A DNA stretch of 64,000 nucleotides from contig NZ_QXTH01000002.1 in assembly GCF_003946865.1 (NCBI RefSeq), positions 62,001 through 126,000 on the forward strand. The letters run 5' to 3'. This document shows positions 52,925-61,885 of the stretch, piece after piece. The stretch comes from Antribacter gilvus. GTDB lineage: Bacteria > Actinomycetota > Actinomycetes > Actinomycetales > Cellulomonadaceae. A model generated the notes under the pieces. That model was not told the DNA's origin and searched no databases. It was given only the letters and a program-made list of their open reading frames with translations. The position numbers were made by a program, and so were the translations under genes. Each line of letters begins with the position of its first letter. Positions within the stretch are counted from its first letter, which is position 1.

Positions 52925-55624
52925 ATGTCCCCTGTCAGCCGCCGTCTCACCGGGTTCCACACGAGTGAGGAGGCGCATGCGGCGCTCAGTCATGAGGCCG
53001 CCGAGGGTGCGCTCGACACCCTCCAGCACACCGAGCACCACGCTTCCGAGCTGCGCCCGGTCACGCCGTCGGACCAGCAGTCCTGGACCGCCGCCAAAGA
53101 AGAGAACCGCCAGCCGCGCGAGGCGTGGTCCGCGCCCAACCGCTCCTGGGACAAGCCGTTCGTCGAGGTCGTCGAGACGCCCACGAGCGACGTCCTGATC
53201 ACCCAGGCGATCCGCCGCGGCCTGCCGCTCGACGAGGCGGTCGCCACCTCCGTGCGCGAGGCCACCGGGATCAACGCCGCCGAGTGGCGGGCGCTCTGCC
53301 ACTCGCTCGCCGAGCAGCCGGCCACCCGCAGCGCGGGCATGGTGGGCTCAGCCCTCCTGGCCCAGCGCTCCGGGCTCCGTGACCTGGCCTGGGACCTGCT
53401 CTCCGCCCTCGACGTGGCCGACGCCGCCCGCCTGGCACCCGCCGAGTACCTGCGCGCGGGCATCGCCGCCCGCGACCCGCGCGCCGTCCCGGTGGCCGCC
53501 CGCTGGCTGGAGACCGGAGCGGTCGGCGACCCCGCCGTGCTGCTCGAGCTCGCCCGCCTCTTCTTCGTGGCCGACGAGCACGACCTCGCCCAGGCCGCCG
53601 TCGACGCAGCCCGCAAGGCGCCCGGGCTGGGCGACGTCACCGAGACGTCGCTCGACTACCTGGAGCCGTGGATCCGGAAGGCCGCCTACCCGGCGCCCGC
53701 CCCGCGCATCCCCACCGGCCACGTGTCGTTCGCGGTCATCGACTACAAGGCCCCCGACGAGGTGGTCTCGTCGAGCAACATCGGCGACAACGTGCAGACG
53801 GTCGCGAGCCTCGGCCACCTGGTGCGGCACGAGGGCGTGCGCCTGCATGGCGACCCCGAGGTCACCGAGCCGGTCTCCTTCCTCGCCGGGCGCGTGCGCC
53901 CCGAGCTGAAGATCACCGGCCCCGGCGCCGACGTCCACCTCACGGTGGTGCAGCGGGACGTGACCTACCTGGACTCGGTGCCCGAGAACACGTGGATGCT
54001 GGCCTTCGGCTGGTACATGCACAACCAGTTCGACCTGCGGTTCGGCTTCCCCTTCCACGAGAACCTGAACCCGGTCTTCGTCTCGTTCCACCTGAACAAG
54101 TACGCGGTCCTCACGCCCACCGCGGTGGACTACCTCAAGGCGCACGGCCCCATCGGCTGCCGCGACTGGACCACCGTGCACCTGCTCCTGAACGCCGGCG
54201 TGCCGGCCTTCTTCTCGGGCTGCCTCACCACCACGGTGAGCACCGTCTTCCCGGCGGAGCACGCGCCGGCCCCGTCGGGCGCCCCGAGGGTCTACGTGGA
54301 CACGGCCGCACCGAGCATCGACGACGCGGTGGTCACCCACTCCTATCCCGAGGTGCGGAGCGCGTCCTTCAGCCGCAACCTCTACGACGCCGTCGCCCTG
54401 CTCGACTCGTACCGCACGGACTACTCCAAGGTCGTCACGTCGCGCCTGCACTGCTTCCTCCCGGCGTGGGCCATCGGCGCCAACGTCGACTTCACGCCGA
54501 AGAACGACGCGGACATCCGCTTCGCCGGCCTCCTCGACGCCACCGAGGAGGACCGTCTGGCCATGCAGGCGCGGATCCGCGACCTGGTGGCCGCCGTCAT
54601 GGGCCGCATCCTCGCGGGCGCCTCCCGTGACGAGGTCTACGGCCTCTGGCAGGAGACCACCGTGGCACTGGTGGAGCACGCACGCCGCGTGCACGCCGAG
54701 CCGGTCCCGGCGCCGGTGGCGTCGTTCGACGTCCACGCCGCCGTCGAGAGCGTCCGGGCCACGCGTGTGCTGGTCGAGGCGACCAGGCCGCGCCCGGGCG
54801 AACCCGTCAACGTCGCCGTCGCCCTGGACGGCAACCTGCGGTCCCAGATGGAGGTGGTCGTGGGCGGCGTCGTGCGCCACACCGACCGCCCCGTCCGCGT
54901 CGTCGCCCTGACGCGCGAGCACGGCACCGCGGACCACGCGCGCCTCACCGCCCTCTTCCCCGAGGTCACCTTCGAGTGGTACGCCTGCGACGACGTCGAC
55001 TACGGGTCGGTGCTCGGCATGCTCAAGCACATCACGGTCGCGACCATGGACCGCCTGCTGCTGCCTGAGCTCCTGCCGCACCTGGACAAGGTCCTCTACC
55101 ACGACCTCGACGCCCTGGCGGTCACGGACCTGACGCCGCTGTACGACGTCGACCTGGGTGAGGCCCCGCTCCTGGCCCGCCCGTCGATCTCGTACAACTA
55201 CCGGCACGGCATCGGGAACGTCATCCGGTCCACGCGCCTGCTGCGCCACGACCCGGCCGCCGCCCGCGACCTGGTCCGCAGCACCGCGCAGCGGCACCGG
55301 CACGGCTTCCGGGGCTTCAACGCCGGAATCCTGCTGCTCAACCTCGCGGTCATGCGCGGGGACGGCTTCACGGCGGAGTTCGTGCCCTACGCCGAGCGCT
55401 ACGGCCTCAACGACCAGGACATCCTCAACGCCTACGCGGGCTCCCGGTACCTCGTCATGGACGACCGGTGGAACGCGTGGCCCACGCAGGAGGTCGTGAC
55501 CGAGCCCGCCCTGGTCCACTGGGCCGGACCGGTCAAGCCGTGGAGCACGGAGAACTACATCCACCTGCGGCAGCACTGGCAGGACGCCGAGGGCTTCGTG
55601 GCGGAACGCCGCGCGACCCGCTGA
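52925..55624 (+). CDS. Polysaccharide pyruvyl transferase-like / GT8 glycosyltransferase fusion
   Basis: 899 residues in three parts. Residues 1-260 are polar and helical with no known domain. Residues about 266-560 resemble the polysaccharide pyruvyl transferase family: SSNIGDNVQTVASLG, GPIGCRDWTTVHLL, VTSRLHCFLPAWAIGANV. Residues about 628-885 form a GT8 domain: VNVAVALDGNL, the DxD in YHDLDALAVTDL near 725, GFNAGILLLNLAVMRG, YGLNDQDILNAY, DDRWN and VHWAGPVKPW. The start has AAGGAG five bases upstream; a longer in-frame start is possible. It probably adds a sugar, and perhaps pyruvate, to a surface glycan. It stands alone between two terminator-like hairpins. Confidence 0.82.
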   Translation: MSPVSRRLTGFHTSEEAHAALSHEAAEGALDTLQHTEHHASELRPVTPSDQQSWTAAKEENRQPREAWSAPNRSWDKPFVEVVETPTSDVLITQAIRRGLPLDEAVATSVREATGINAAEWRALCHSLAEQPATRSAGMVGSALLAQRSGLRDLAWDLLSALDVADAARLAPAEYLRAGIAARDPRAVPVAARWLETGAVGDPAVLLELARLFFVADEHDLAQAAVDAARKAPGLGDVTETSLDYLEPWIRKAAYPAPAPRIPTGHVSFAVIDYKAPDEVVSSSNIGDNVQTVASLGHLVRHEGVRLHGDPEVTEPVSFLAGRVRPELKITGPGADVHLTVVQRDVTYLDSVPENTWMLAFGWYMHNQFDLRFGFPFHENLNPVFVSFHLNKYAVLTPTAVDYLKAHGPIGCRDWTTVHLLLNAGVPAFFSGCLTTTVSTVFPAEHAPAPSGAPRVYVDTAAPSIDDAVVTHSYPEVRSASFSRNLYDAVALLDSYRTDYSKVVTSRLHCFLPAWAIGANVDFTPKNDADIRFAGLLDATEEDRLAMQARIRDLVAAVMGRILAGASRDEVYGLWQETTVALVEHARRVHAEPVPAPVASFDVHAAVESVRATRVLVEATRPRPGEPVNVAVALDGNLRSQMEVVVGGVVRHTDRPVRVVALTREHGTADHARLTALFPEVTFEWYACDDVDYGSVLGMLKHITVATMDRLLLPELLPHLDKVLYHDLDALAVTDLTPLYDVDLGEAPLLARPSISYNYRHGIGNVIRSTRLLRHDPAAARDLVRSTAQRHRHGFRGFNAGILLLNLAVMRGDGFTAEFVPYAERYGLNDQDILNAYAGSRYLVMDDRWNAWPTQEVVTEPALVHWAGPVKPWSTENYIHLRQHWQDAEGFVAERRATR

Positions 55625-55638
55625 CCTACCTGAACGCC

Positions 55639-55681
55639 GAGCGAGCCGGCCAGAGACCTTCGGTCCCTGGCCGGCTCGCTC
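55639..55681. terminator. Bidirectional terminator between the fusion gene and deoC
   Basis: A stem of about 20 bp (GAGCGAGCCGGCCAG and its complement, one internal mismatch) closes over CTTCGG. It lies between convergent genes, 15 bases past one stop and 5 bases from the other. Confidence 0.85.
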
Positions 55682-55685
55682 GCAC

Positions 55686-56393
55686 TCAGTAGCCCGCGTC
55701 GCCCGGCTGCCCTGCGCCGCCGCCGGCCGCGTCGAAGCCGTCGAGGACCGCGGCGGTGCCCGACAGGCCGAGGCGCGTGGCGCCGGCGTCGACCATGGCG
55801 AGCGCGTCCTCGAGGGTGCGGATGCCGCCCGAGGCCTTGACGCCGAGGCGTCCGCCCACGGTCTCCGCCATCAGGCGGACGGCGTGCACCGAGGCGCCCC
55901 CGGTCGGGTGGAAGCCCGTGGACGTCTTGACGAAGTCGGCGCCCGCCGACTGCGCGGCCCGGCACGCGGCGACGATCTCGTCGTCGGTCAGCGCGGCCGA
56001 CTCGATGATCACCTTGAGGATCTTCCCCGCGGGCACCGCCGCGCGGACGGCGGCGATGTCGGCCTGCACGGTGTCGAAGTCGCCGGCCTTGGCGGCGCCG
56101 ACGTCGATCACCATGTCGACCTCGTCCGCGCCGTCGGCCACCGACTGCGCCGCCTCGTACGCCTTCACGGCGCTGCGGTGCTTGCCCGAAGGGAAGCCGC
56201 AGACCGTCGCCACGGCGAGCCGGCCGGCCGCCGTCGCCACCGCATGGGAGACGAACGTGGGCGAGACGCACACCGAGAAGACGCCGAGCGAGGCGCCCTC
56301 CTCGACCAGGGCCGTGACGTCGTCGGTGGTGGCCTCCGCCTTGAGGAGGGTGTGGTCCACGAACGTCGCCAGGGTGGTCCGGTCGAGCGTCAT
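55686..56393 (-). CDS. deoC: Deoxyribose-phosphate aldolase
   Basis: 235 residues of a class I aldolase barrel. Seen: [54 protein letters not shown], the relay lysine in [15 protein letters not shown], the Schiff-base lysine in FVKTSTGF near 155, and [14 protein letters not shown]. It splits deoxyribose 5-phosphate to acetaldehyde and glyceraldehyde 3-phosphate. Its ATG overlaps the add stop (ATGA). A Gly-rich tail [12 protein letters not shown] follows the fold. Confidence 0.95.
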   Translation of the reverse strand: MTLDRTTLATFVDHTLLKAEATTDDVTALVEEGASLGVFSVCVSPTFVSHAVATAAGRLAVATVCGFPSGKHRSAVKAYEAAQSVADGADEVDMVIDVGAAKAGDFDTVQADIAAVRAAVPAGKILKVIIESAALTDDEIVAACRAAQSAGADFVKTSTGFHPTGGASVHAVRLMAETVGGRLGVKASGGIRTLEDALAMVDAGATRLGLSGTAAVLDGFDAAGGGAGQPGDAGY

Positions 56394-57535
56394 CGCACGG
56401 CTCCCTGGACGGCCTGGTACCCGGGGACGATCACGTCGTCGACGAGCGCCCGGCGTTCGTCGTGGTGCATGAACGCGCTCCAGGCGGCGGTGACCGTGAC
56501 GTCCACCAGGTCGTCGATGGTCCAGCCGGCCTCGGCCACGAGGAGCTCCATCTCGTGCGACATCGAGGTGCGCGACATCAGGCGGTTGTCCGTGTTGAGC
56601 GTGACCGCGAAGTCCAGCTCCTTGAGACGGGTGATCGGGTGCTTGGCGATCGACTCCGCGGCGCCCGTCTGCAGGTTCGACACCGGGCACAGCTCGAGCG
56701 CGATCTGGTGGTCACGCACCCAGTGGGCCAGCGGGCCGAGCTCGGCGTAGCCGCCGTCGGAGTCGCCGTCCGCCTCGTCGCCCTCCAGGACGAAGGCGAT
56801 GTCCTCGATGAGGCGCACACCGTGGCCGATGCGGTCCGCGCGGCCCAGGTGCACGGCCTCGGCGATGGAGTCGAGCCCGGCGGCCTCGCCCGCGTGGATG
56901 GTCACGGGGAAGTTGTTCCGGGCCAGGTAGTCCCAGATCTCGCCGTGACGCGACGGCGGGAAGCCGTCCTCCGCGCCCGCGATGTCGAAGCCGACGACGC
57001 CGCGGTCGCGGTACGCCACGGCCAGCTCGGCGATCTCCTGCCAGCGGTCGGCGTGGCGCATCGCGGTGACGAGCTGGCCCACCCGGATGATCCGGCCCTC
57101 GGCCGCGGCCAGGGCGATGCCCTCGTCGATGCCCGCCTGCACGGCCTCGACGGTCTCCTCGAGCGACAGGCCCTTGGCCACGTGCTGCTCGGGGGCCCAG
57201 CGCTGCTCGGCGTACACGACGCCGTCGGCCGCCAGGTCCAGCACGGCCTCCCGAGCCACGCGGGCCAGGGCGTCCGCGGTCTGCATGACCGCGGTGGTGT
57301 GGTCGAAGGTCTCGAGGTACCGGACGAGCGTGCCGGAGTCGGCCGCCTCCTGGAACCAGGTGCCGAGCGAGTCCGCGTCGGCGGCGGGCAGGGTGTGGCC
57401 GGCCTCCTCGGCGAGCTCCAGCACGGTCTGCGGGCGCAGGCCGCCGTCGAGGTGGTCGTGCAGCACGACCTTCGGGAGGGCGCGGATGGTGTCCGCCGTC
57501 GGGCGCGAGCCCGTGGCGACGTCGAGCGTGGTCAT
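56390..57535 (-). CDS. add: Adenosine deaminase
   Basis: 381 residues. Metal ligands and active-site motifs are [39 protein letters not shown] and LNTDNRLMS with the catalytic Asp. It deaminates adenosine or deoxyadenosine to inosine for cleavage by purine nucleoside phosphorylase. TAGGTT six bases before the ATG marks its own leaderless promoter. deoC is translationally coupled after it. Confidence 0.95.
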   Translation of the reverse strand: MTTLDVATGSRPTADTIRALPKVVLHDHLDGGLRPQTVLELAEEAGHTLPAADADSLGTWFQEAADSGTLVRYLETFDHTTAVMQTADALARVAREAVLDLAADGVVYAEQRWAPEQHVAKGLSLEETVEAVQAGIDEGIALAAAEGRIIRVGQLVTAMRHADRWQEIAELAVAYRDRGVVGFDIAGAEDGFPPSRHGEIWDYLARNNFPVTIHAGEAAGLDSIAEAVHLGRADRIGHGVRLIEDIAFVLEGDEADGDSDGGYAELGPLAHWVRDHQIALELCPVSNLQTGAAESIAKHPITRLKELDFAVTLNTDNRLMSRTSMSHEMELLVAEAGWTIDDLVDVTVTAAWSAFMHHDERRALVDDVIVPGYQAVQGAVR

Positions 57536-57578
57536 GCGACCAACCTACCCGGCGACGGGGGCCCGCGCGGCCCGGCCC

Positions 57579-57830
57579 TCAGGCCTGTTCCGGGTCGGAG
57601 CGGCCCTCGTCGTCGTCAGGGACCTCGAGTGCCTGCTCCACCACGTCCGCCTCGTTGGCGGCGCCCGCGCGGTCGGGGCGCGGCACGGGCGGCCTGTACT
57701 CGTCGGCCTCGTGCTCGTCGGGCTGCTCCTCGTCCGTCTCGCCGAGCGTCGCGTCCAGCACGCCGGGCGTCTCCTCGAGCTTGTCGAGGCCCGCGTCCCG
57801 CCAGGCGTCGTCTCCGGGGACCGTGCTCAT
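57579..57830 (-). CDS. Small acidic hypothetical protein
   Basis: 83 residues, strongly acidic (long Asp/Glu runs such as DDDEGRSDPEQ) and without hydrophobic segments; probably disordered. No domain is recognised. GGAGG four bases before the ATG gives MSTVPGDDAWRD as the start. It lies between the hairpin after the peptidase-like gene and add. Confidence 0.6.
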   Translation of the reverse strand: MSTVPGDDAWRDAGLDKLEETPGVLDATLGETDEEQPDEHEADEYRPPVPRPDRAGAANEADVVEQALEVPDDDEGRSDPEQA

Positions 57831-57879
57831 GGTGCCTCCTCGCAGGTCGGTGGGATGCGTCCCCATCGTGTCCCGCCAC

Positions 57880-57900
57880 GGGCGGGTTCGCCACCCGCCC
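57880..57900. terminator. Short GC hairpin after the cysteine-peptidase-like gene
   Basis: An 8-bp stem GGGCGGGT / ACCCGCCC with a TCGCC loop, 15 bases past the stop on the minus strand. It has no U-tract. Confidence 0.45.
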
Positions 57901-57914
57901 GGGCCACCGGCTCG

Positions 57915-58847
57915 CTACCGCGCCGTCGGCAGCAGCGCCCACGCCACGTGCGGCCACCCGCCGAGCGCGGCGGTCAGCGCGTCCCGGACCTCGCCGGTCT
58001 CCGGCGGGTCCAGCAGCGCCCGGACGGGGACGGTGTGCAGCGCGGCCGACGACGGCTCGTAGACCACCGCGTCGCCCTCCTCGCCCGCGCCGTCGGCCCA
58101 GGTGAGCAGCACCACGTGGCGAGGGACCGCCGTGCCGAGGCCGCGGCCCACGTCGCCCCCGGTGAACAGCGGGACCGGCAGCCCGGCCCGCGCCGCGTCG
58201 ACCGCCGTCGCGAGCACGTCGCGGGTCGACGGCCGCCCGCGGCCGCGGCGGCGAGCCCGCCCCACCGGCTCCGGCCGGCCCGCGGGCTCCGGCCGACCCG
58301 CCGGCTCCGGCCGACCCACAACCCGGTGCGTGTACCGCACCTCACCGAACCGGGCCACCGCCGCGGCGCCCCACGGCGGCGTCCCGAACCGCTCGGGCCA
58401 GCGGGTCACGACCAGGCCGCGCCGGTTGGAGGCCTTCTTCGTCGCCCGCTGGAGCGCCGTCCAGCCCTCTTCCACGTCCCGGGCAGCGAGTCGCGCGGCC
58501 AGCCGCGGATCGCCGGCGAGCGCAAGCATCGACAGCACCGCGGAGCCGCAGGTGGTCCCGTCCACCTGCTTCGCCGGGACGCTGGTCCCGTCCAGCGACG
58601 GCAGGGTCAGGCGACGGGGCTTCCCCACGACGCCGGCGCCCTTCCGCCTCGCGAGCGGGTCGAGGACGGCCGTGCGCCGGGCCGGGGGGACGGCCTCGAG
58701 GAGGGGCGCGACGTCGTCGGGCAGCGACCGGCCGACCACGCCGGCGACGCCCTCCGCGAAGGCCGCCACGGGCGGGAGGGTGGGCAGCGCGCCCGAGAAG
58801 GCGCCGAGGGCGCGCAGGACGGACGAAATACGCAGGCTGGACTTCAC
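57915..58847 (-). CDS. Papain-fold-like hypothetical protein with GRPEPA repeats
   Basis: 310 residues, not matched to a named family. The segment VDGTTCGSAVLSMLAL near 95-110 looks like a cysteine-protease helix with the nucleophile Cys, and PRHVVLLTWADG near 243 could supply the His, with YEPSS after it. An insert of three GRPEPA/V units (about 176-194) and an RRRGRGRPS stretch divides the two. No signal peptide is clear. TATGGT six bases before the GTG indicates a leaderless start. It sits inside a nucleoside-catabolism region but nothing in it suggests that pathway. Confidence 0.65.
   Translation of the reverse strand: MKSSLRISSVLRALGAFSGALPTLPPVAAFAEGVAGVVGRSLPDDVAPLLEAVPPARRTAVLDPLARRKGAGVVGKPRRLTLPSLDGTSVPAKQVDGTTCGSAVLSMLALAGDPRLAARLAARDVEEGWTALQRATKKASNRRGLVVTRWPERFGTPPWGAAAVARFGEVRYTHRVVGRPEPAGRPEPAGRPEPVGRARRRGRGRPSTRDVLATAVDAARAGLPVPLFTGGDVGRGLGTAVPRHVVLLTWADGAGEEGDAVVYEPSSAALHTVPVRALLDPPETGEVRDALTAALGGWPHVAWALLPTAR
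58265..58320. repeat. 18-bp tandem repeat, three units, in the hypothetical gene
   Basis: Three copies of an 18-bp unit containing GGCTCCGGCCG(A/G)CCC, with two to three differences, encode GRPEPA, GRPEPA and GRPEPV. The repeat keeps frame, so copy number could vary without harming the reading frame. Confidence 0.85.
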
Positions 58848-58883
58848 GGCGAGACCATATCCGCCGCCGAGGTGGCGCGCCTG

Positions 58884-60182
58884 TCAGGCGATCCGGTCGA
58901 GGATCAGCGGCGAGGTCTCCACCGGGGTACCCTCCGGCACCACGGACCAGGCGCCGTCGAGCGCCGCCAGGGCGCGGTCGAACCGCTCCGGGGTGTCGGT
59001 GTGCAGGGTCAGCAGCGGCTGCCCGGCCACGACGGCGTCGCCCGGCCGGGCGTGCCACTCGACACCCGCCCCGGCCTGCACCGGATCCTCCTTGCGGGCG
59101 CGGCCCGCCCCGAGGCGCCAGGCCGCGACCCCGACGCCGTACGCGTCGAGCGTGGCGAGCACGCCGGACGACGGCGCCACCACCGTCTCGGTCTCCTTCG
59201 CGACAGGCAGCGTGGCGTCGGCGTCCCCGCCCTGGGCCGCGATCATGGCCCGCCAGGCGTCCATCGCGCGGCCGTCGGAGAGGGCGGCGCGCACCTCGTC
59301 GGCCCCCACGGGGCGGTCGGCGGCGGCGAGCATCTCCACGGCGAGGGCGACGGTCAGGTCCACGACGTCGGCCGGGCCCCCGCCGGCGAGCACCTCGACC
59401 GACTCCCGCACCTCGAGGGCGTTCCCGGCGGTCAGGCCCAGGGGCACCGACATGTCGGTGAGCAGGGCGACGGTCCGCACGCCGGCGTCGGTGCCGAGGT
59501 CCACCATGGTGCGGGCCAGCTCGCGCGCGTCCGCCACGGTCTTCATGAAGGCGCCCGACCCGACCTTGACGTCGAGCACGAGCGCGCCCGTGCCCTCGGC
59601 GATCTTCTTGGACATGATCGACGACGCGATGAGCGGGATGGCCTCGACCGTGCCCGTCACGTCGCGCAGGGCGTACAGCTTGCGGTCGGCGGGGGCGAGG
59701 CCGGAGCCCGCCGCGCAGATCACCGCGCCCACGGAGTCGAGCTGCGCCATCAGCGCGTCGTTGGACAGCGCGGCCTGCCAGCCCGGGATCGACTCGAGCT
59801 TGTCGAGCGTGCCACCCGTGTGGCCGAGGCCGCGGCCGGACAGCTGCGGCACGGCCACGTCGAACGCCGCGACGAGTGGCGCGAGCGGCAGCGTGATCTT
59901 GTCGCCCACGCCGCCGGTGGAGTGCTTGTCCGCCGTGGGACGCGAGAGCGCGGCGAACGACATCCGTTCGCCGGTCGCGATCATGGCGGCCGTCCAGCGG
60001 GCCACCTCGGCCCGCGTCATCCCGTTGAGGAGGATCGCCATCGCGAGGGCGCTCATCTGCTCCTCGGCGACGACGCCGCGGGTGTAGGCGTCCACCACCC
60101 AGTCGATCTGCTCGGGGGCGAGGACGCCTCCGTCACGCTTGGTGCGGATGACGTCGACGGCGTCGAACTGCTCGGTGCCCAT
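58884..60182 (-). CDS. deoA: Thymidine/pyrimidine-nucleoside phosphorylase
   Basis: 432 residues. Seen: AVDVIRTKRDGGVLAPEQIDWVVDAYTRG, ALSRPTADKHSTGGVGDKITLPLAPLVAAF, SGRGLGHTGGTLDKLESIPGW, SSIMSKKIAEG and LVLDVKVGSGAFMKT, the signature of the family. It converts thymidine or uridine and phosphate to the base and a pentose 1-phosphate. The ATG lies four bases after the cdd stop, so the two are co-transcribed. Confidence 0.95.
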   Translation of the reverse strand: MGTEQFDAVDVIRTKRDGGVLAPEQIDWVVDAYTRGVVAEEQMSALAMAILLNGMTRAEVARWTAAMIATGERMSFAALSRPTADKHSTGGVGDKITLPLAPLVAAFDVAVPQLSGRGLGHTGGTLDKLESIPGWQAALSNDALMAQLDSVGAVICAAGSGLAPADRKLYALRDVTGTVEAIPLIASSIMSKKIAEGTGALVLDVKVGSGAFMKTVADARELARTMVDLGTDAGVRTVALLTDMSVPLGLTAGNALEVRESVEVLAGGGPADVVDLTVALAVEMLAAADRPVGADEVRAALSDGRAMDAWRAMIAAQGGDADATLPVAKETETVVAPSSGVLATLDAYGVGVAAWRLGAGRARKEDPVQAGAGVEWHARPGDAVVAGQPLLTLHTDTPERFDRALAALDGAWSVVPEGTPVETSPLILDRIA

Positions 60183-60186
60183 TCCC

Positions 60187-60588
60187 TTACTCTCCTTCAC
60201 GGACCGCGAGGTCCTCCGGACCGAAGGCCTGCGGGAGCACGTCGCTCATCGGCAGGATGCCGCGCGGCGTGTCCACGAGCAGCTCCGGACCGCCGTGCTC
60301 CCAGAGCAGCTGGCGGCAGCGGCCGCACGGCATGATCGCCGTGCCGTCGCGGTTCACGCAGGCGAAGGCGACCAGCCGGCCGCCCCCGCCGGTGATGAGG
60401 GCGGAGACGAGCGAGCACTCGGCGCACAGCGTCACGCCGTAGGCCGCGTTCTCGACGTTGCAGCCCACGAGGAGCCGACCGTCGTCCGCGTAGGCCGCGG
60501 CGCCCACCGGGAAGCCGGAGTACGGCGCGTACGCGCGCAGCATCACGTCCCGCGCGGCCTCCCGCAGGGTGTCCCAGTCGATCGTCAC
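60187..60588 (-). CDS. cdd: Cytidine deaminase
   Basis: 133 residues of the homotetrameric type. Zinc ligands are in CAECSLVSALI and PCGRCRQLL, and substrate binding in GCNVENAAYG. It turns (deoxy)cytidine into (deoxy)uridine for the phosphorylase encoded next. The GTG follows the permease stop by four bases. Confidence 0.95.
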   Translation of the reverse strand: MTIDWDTLREAARDVMLRAYAPYSGFPVGAAAYADDGRLLVGCNVENAAYGVTLCAECSLVSALITGGGGRLVAFACVNRDGTAIMPCGRCRQLLWEHGGPELLVDTPRGILPMSDVLPQAFGPEDLAVREGE

Positions 60589-60592
60589 CGCG

Positions 60593-61885
60593 TCACCCCT
60601 TCACGTAGGGGATGCCCTCGGCGGCGGGCGGCCGGGACCGGCCCACGAGCCCGGCGACCGCGAGGATCGTCACGACGTACGGCACCATCAGCATGAACTG
60701 GCTCGGCACCGGCGAGCCCACCACGGACAGCACGCTCTGGAGGTTCGACGCGAAGCCGAACAGCAGGCCGGCCAGGGCGGCGCGCACGGGGTGCCACTTG
60801 CCGAAGATCACCGCGGCGAGCGCGATGAAGCCCGCACCGGCGGTCATCTCGCGGTTGAACTGGCTGAGCGACACCACCGTGTAGAAGGCGCCGCCCAGGC
60901 CTGCCACCGCACCGGCCCACAGCAGCGCGTTGTAGCGCGTGCGGACCACGTCGATGCCCACCGTGTCGGCGGCGAGCGGGTGCTCCCCCACCGCCCGGAC
61001 GCGCAGGCCCCAGCGGGTGCGGAACAACGCGAACCACACCAGGCCGACGGCGACGAACATCAGGTACACGATGATCGTCTGGTCGAACAGCACCGGGCCG
61101 ATCACCGGGATGTTCTCCAGCAGCGGGATCCCCACCCGGGGAAAGCGCGTGGTCGTGTTCAGCGTCGCCGCGTCGGGGACGAGCACCTGCGAGTACAGGA
61201 AGCTCGTCAGGCCGATCACCAGCACGTTGAGCACCACACCGACGATGACCTGGTTGACGTGGTACGTGATCGTGAACAGGCCGAGCACCAACGAGACGAG
61301 CATGCCGGCCAGCACCGCGGCGAGGGCGCCCGCATAGGGCGAGTCCGTCAGGGACCCGACGATCGCGGCGGTGAACGCCCCGGCGAGCAGCTGCCCCTCG
61401 ATCGCGATGTTGACGATGCCCGCGCGCTCGCTCAGCACGCCGCCGAGGGCGCCGTAGACGAGCGGCACCGAGAGGAGCACGGCACCGCTGAGCAGGCCGA
61501 CGATCGACAGGTCGCGCGGGCTGCCGGCAGCGGCCCAGGAGAGGAAGCCGAGGAGGATCGCGAACGCGGCCACCCCCGGCACCCAGGCGGGGGTGCGCAG
61601 GCCGCGCGCCGTGAACAGCCCGGCGCCGACCGCCGCGAGGGCGGCGAGCACGAGGCACCCCCAGGCGGTGCCCATCGCGGGCACCACGATCACGGGGATG
61701 ATGAAGAAGTCGCCCGACGTGGAGAGCGCGAACCGCGCGTCCCCCGCGTGCGGCGCGACGAGCAGCAGCACGGCGAACAGCGCCGTCACGACACCGAGCG
61801 TCACGGCGGACTTCCACGAGACCGGCGCGATGCGGCGGTTCTCGGCCTCGGGCGCCTTCGGCGCCTCCACGGTCGCGGCGGTCAC
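60593..61885 (-). CDS. BMP-type nucleoside ABC transporter permease 2
   Basis: 430 residues with about ten membrane helices and the branched-chain amino acid/sugar permease pattern: GVLSERAGIVNIAIEGQLLAGAFTAA, RVRAVGEHPLAADTVGIDV and AGAGFIALAAVIFGKWHP. It forms the membrane channel with the upstream permease. The GTG has GGAGGTGA four bases upstream and overlaps the preceding stop (GTGA). Linkage to cdd and deoA makes nucleosides the likely substrate. Confidence 0.9.
   Translation of the reverse strand: MTAATVEAPKAPEAENRRIAPVSWKSAVTLGVVTALFAVLLLVAPHAGDARFALSTSGDFFIIPVIVVPAMGTAWGCLVLAALAAVGAGLFTARGLRTPAWVPGVAAFAILLGFLSWAAAGSPRDLSIVGLLSGAVLLSVPLVYGALGGVLSERAGIVNIAIEGQLLAGAFTAAIVGSLTDSPYAGALAAVLAGMLVSLVLGLFTITYHVNQVIVGVVLNVLVIGLTSFLYSQVLVPDAATLNTTTRFPRVGIPLLENIPVIGPVLFDQTIIVYLMFVAVGLVWFALFRTRWGLRVRAVGEHPLAADTVGIDVVRTRYNALLWAGAVAGLGGAFYTVVSLSQFNREMTAGAGFIALAAVIFGKWHPVRAALAGLLFGFASNLQSVLSVVGSPVPSQFMLMVPYVVTILAVAGLVGRSRPPAAEGIPYVKG

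Noticed and set aside
58265-58320. The 18-bp tandem repeats as a regulatory array
   Set aside because: They lie within an intact gene and keep its reading frame, so a protein repeat explains them.
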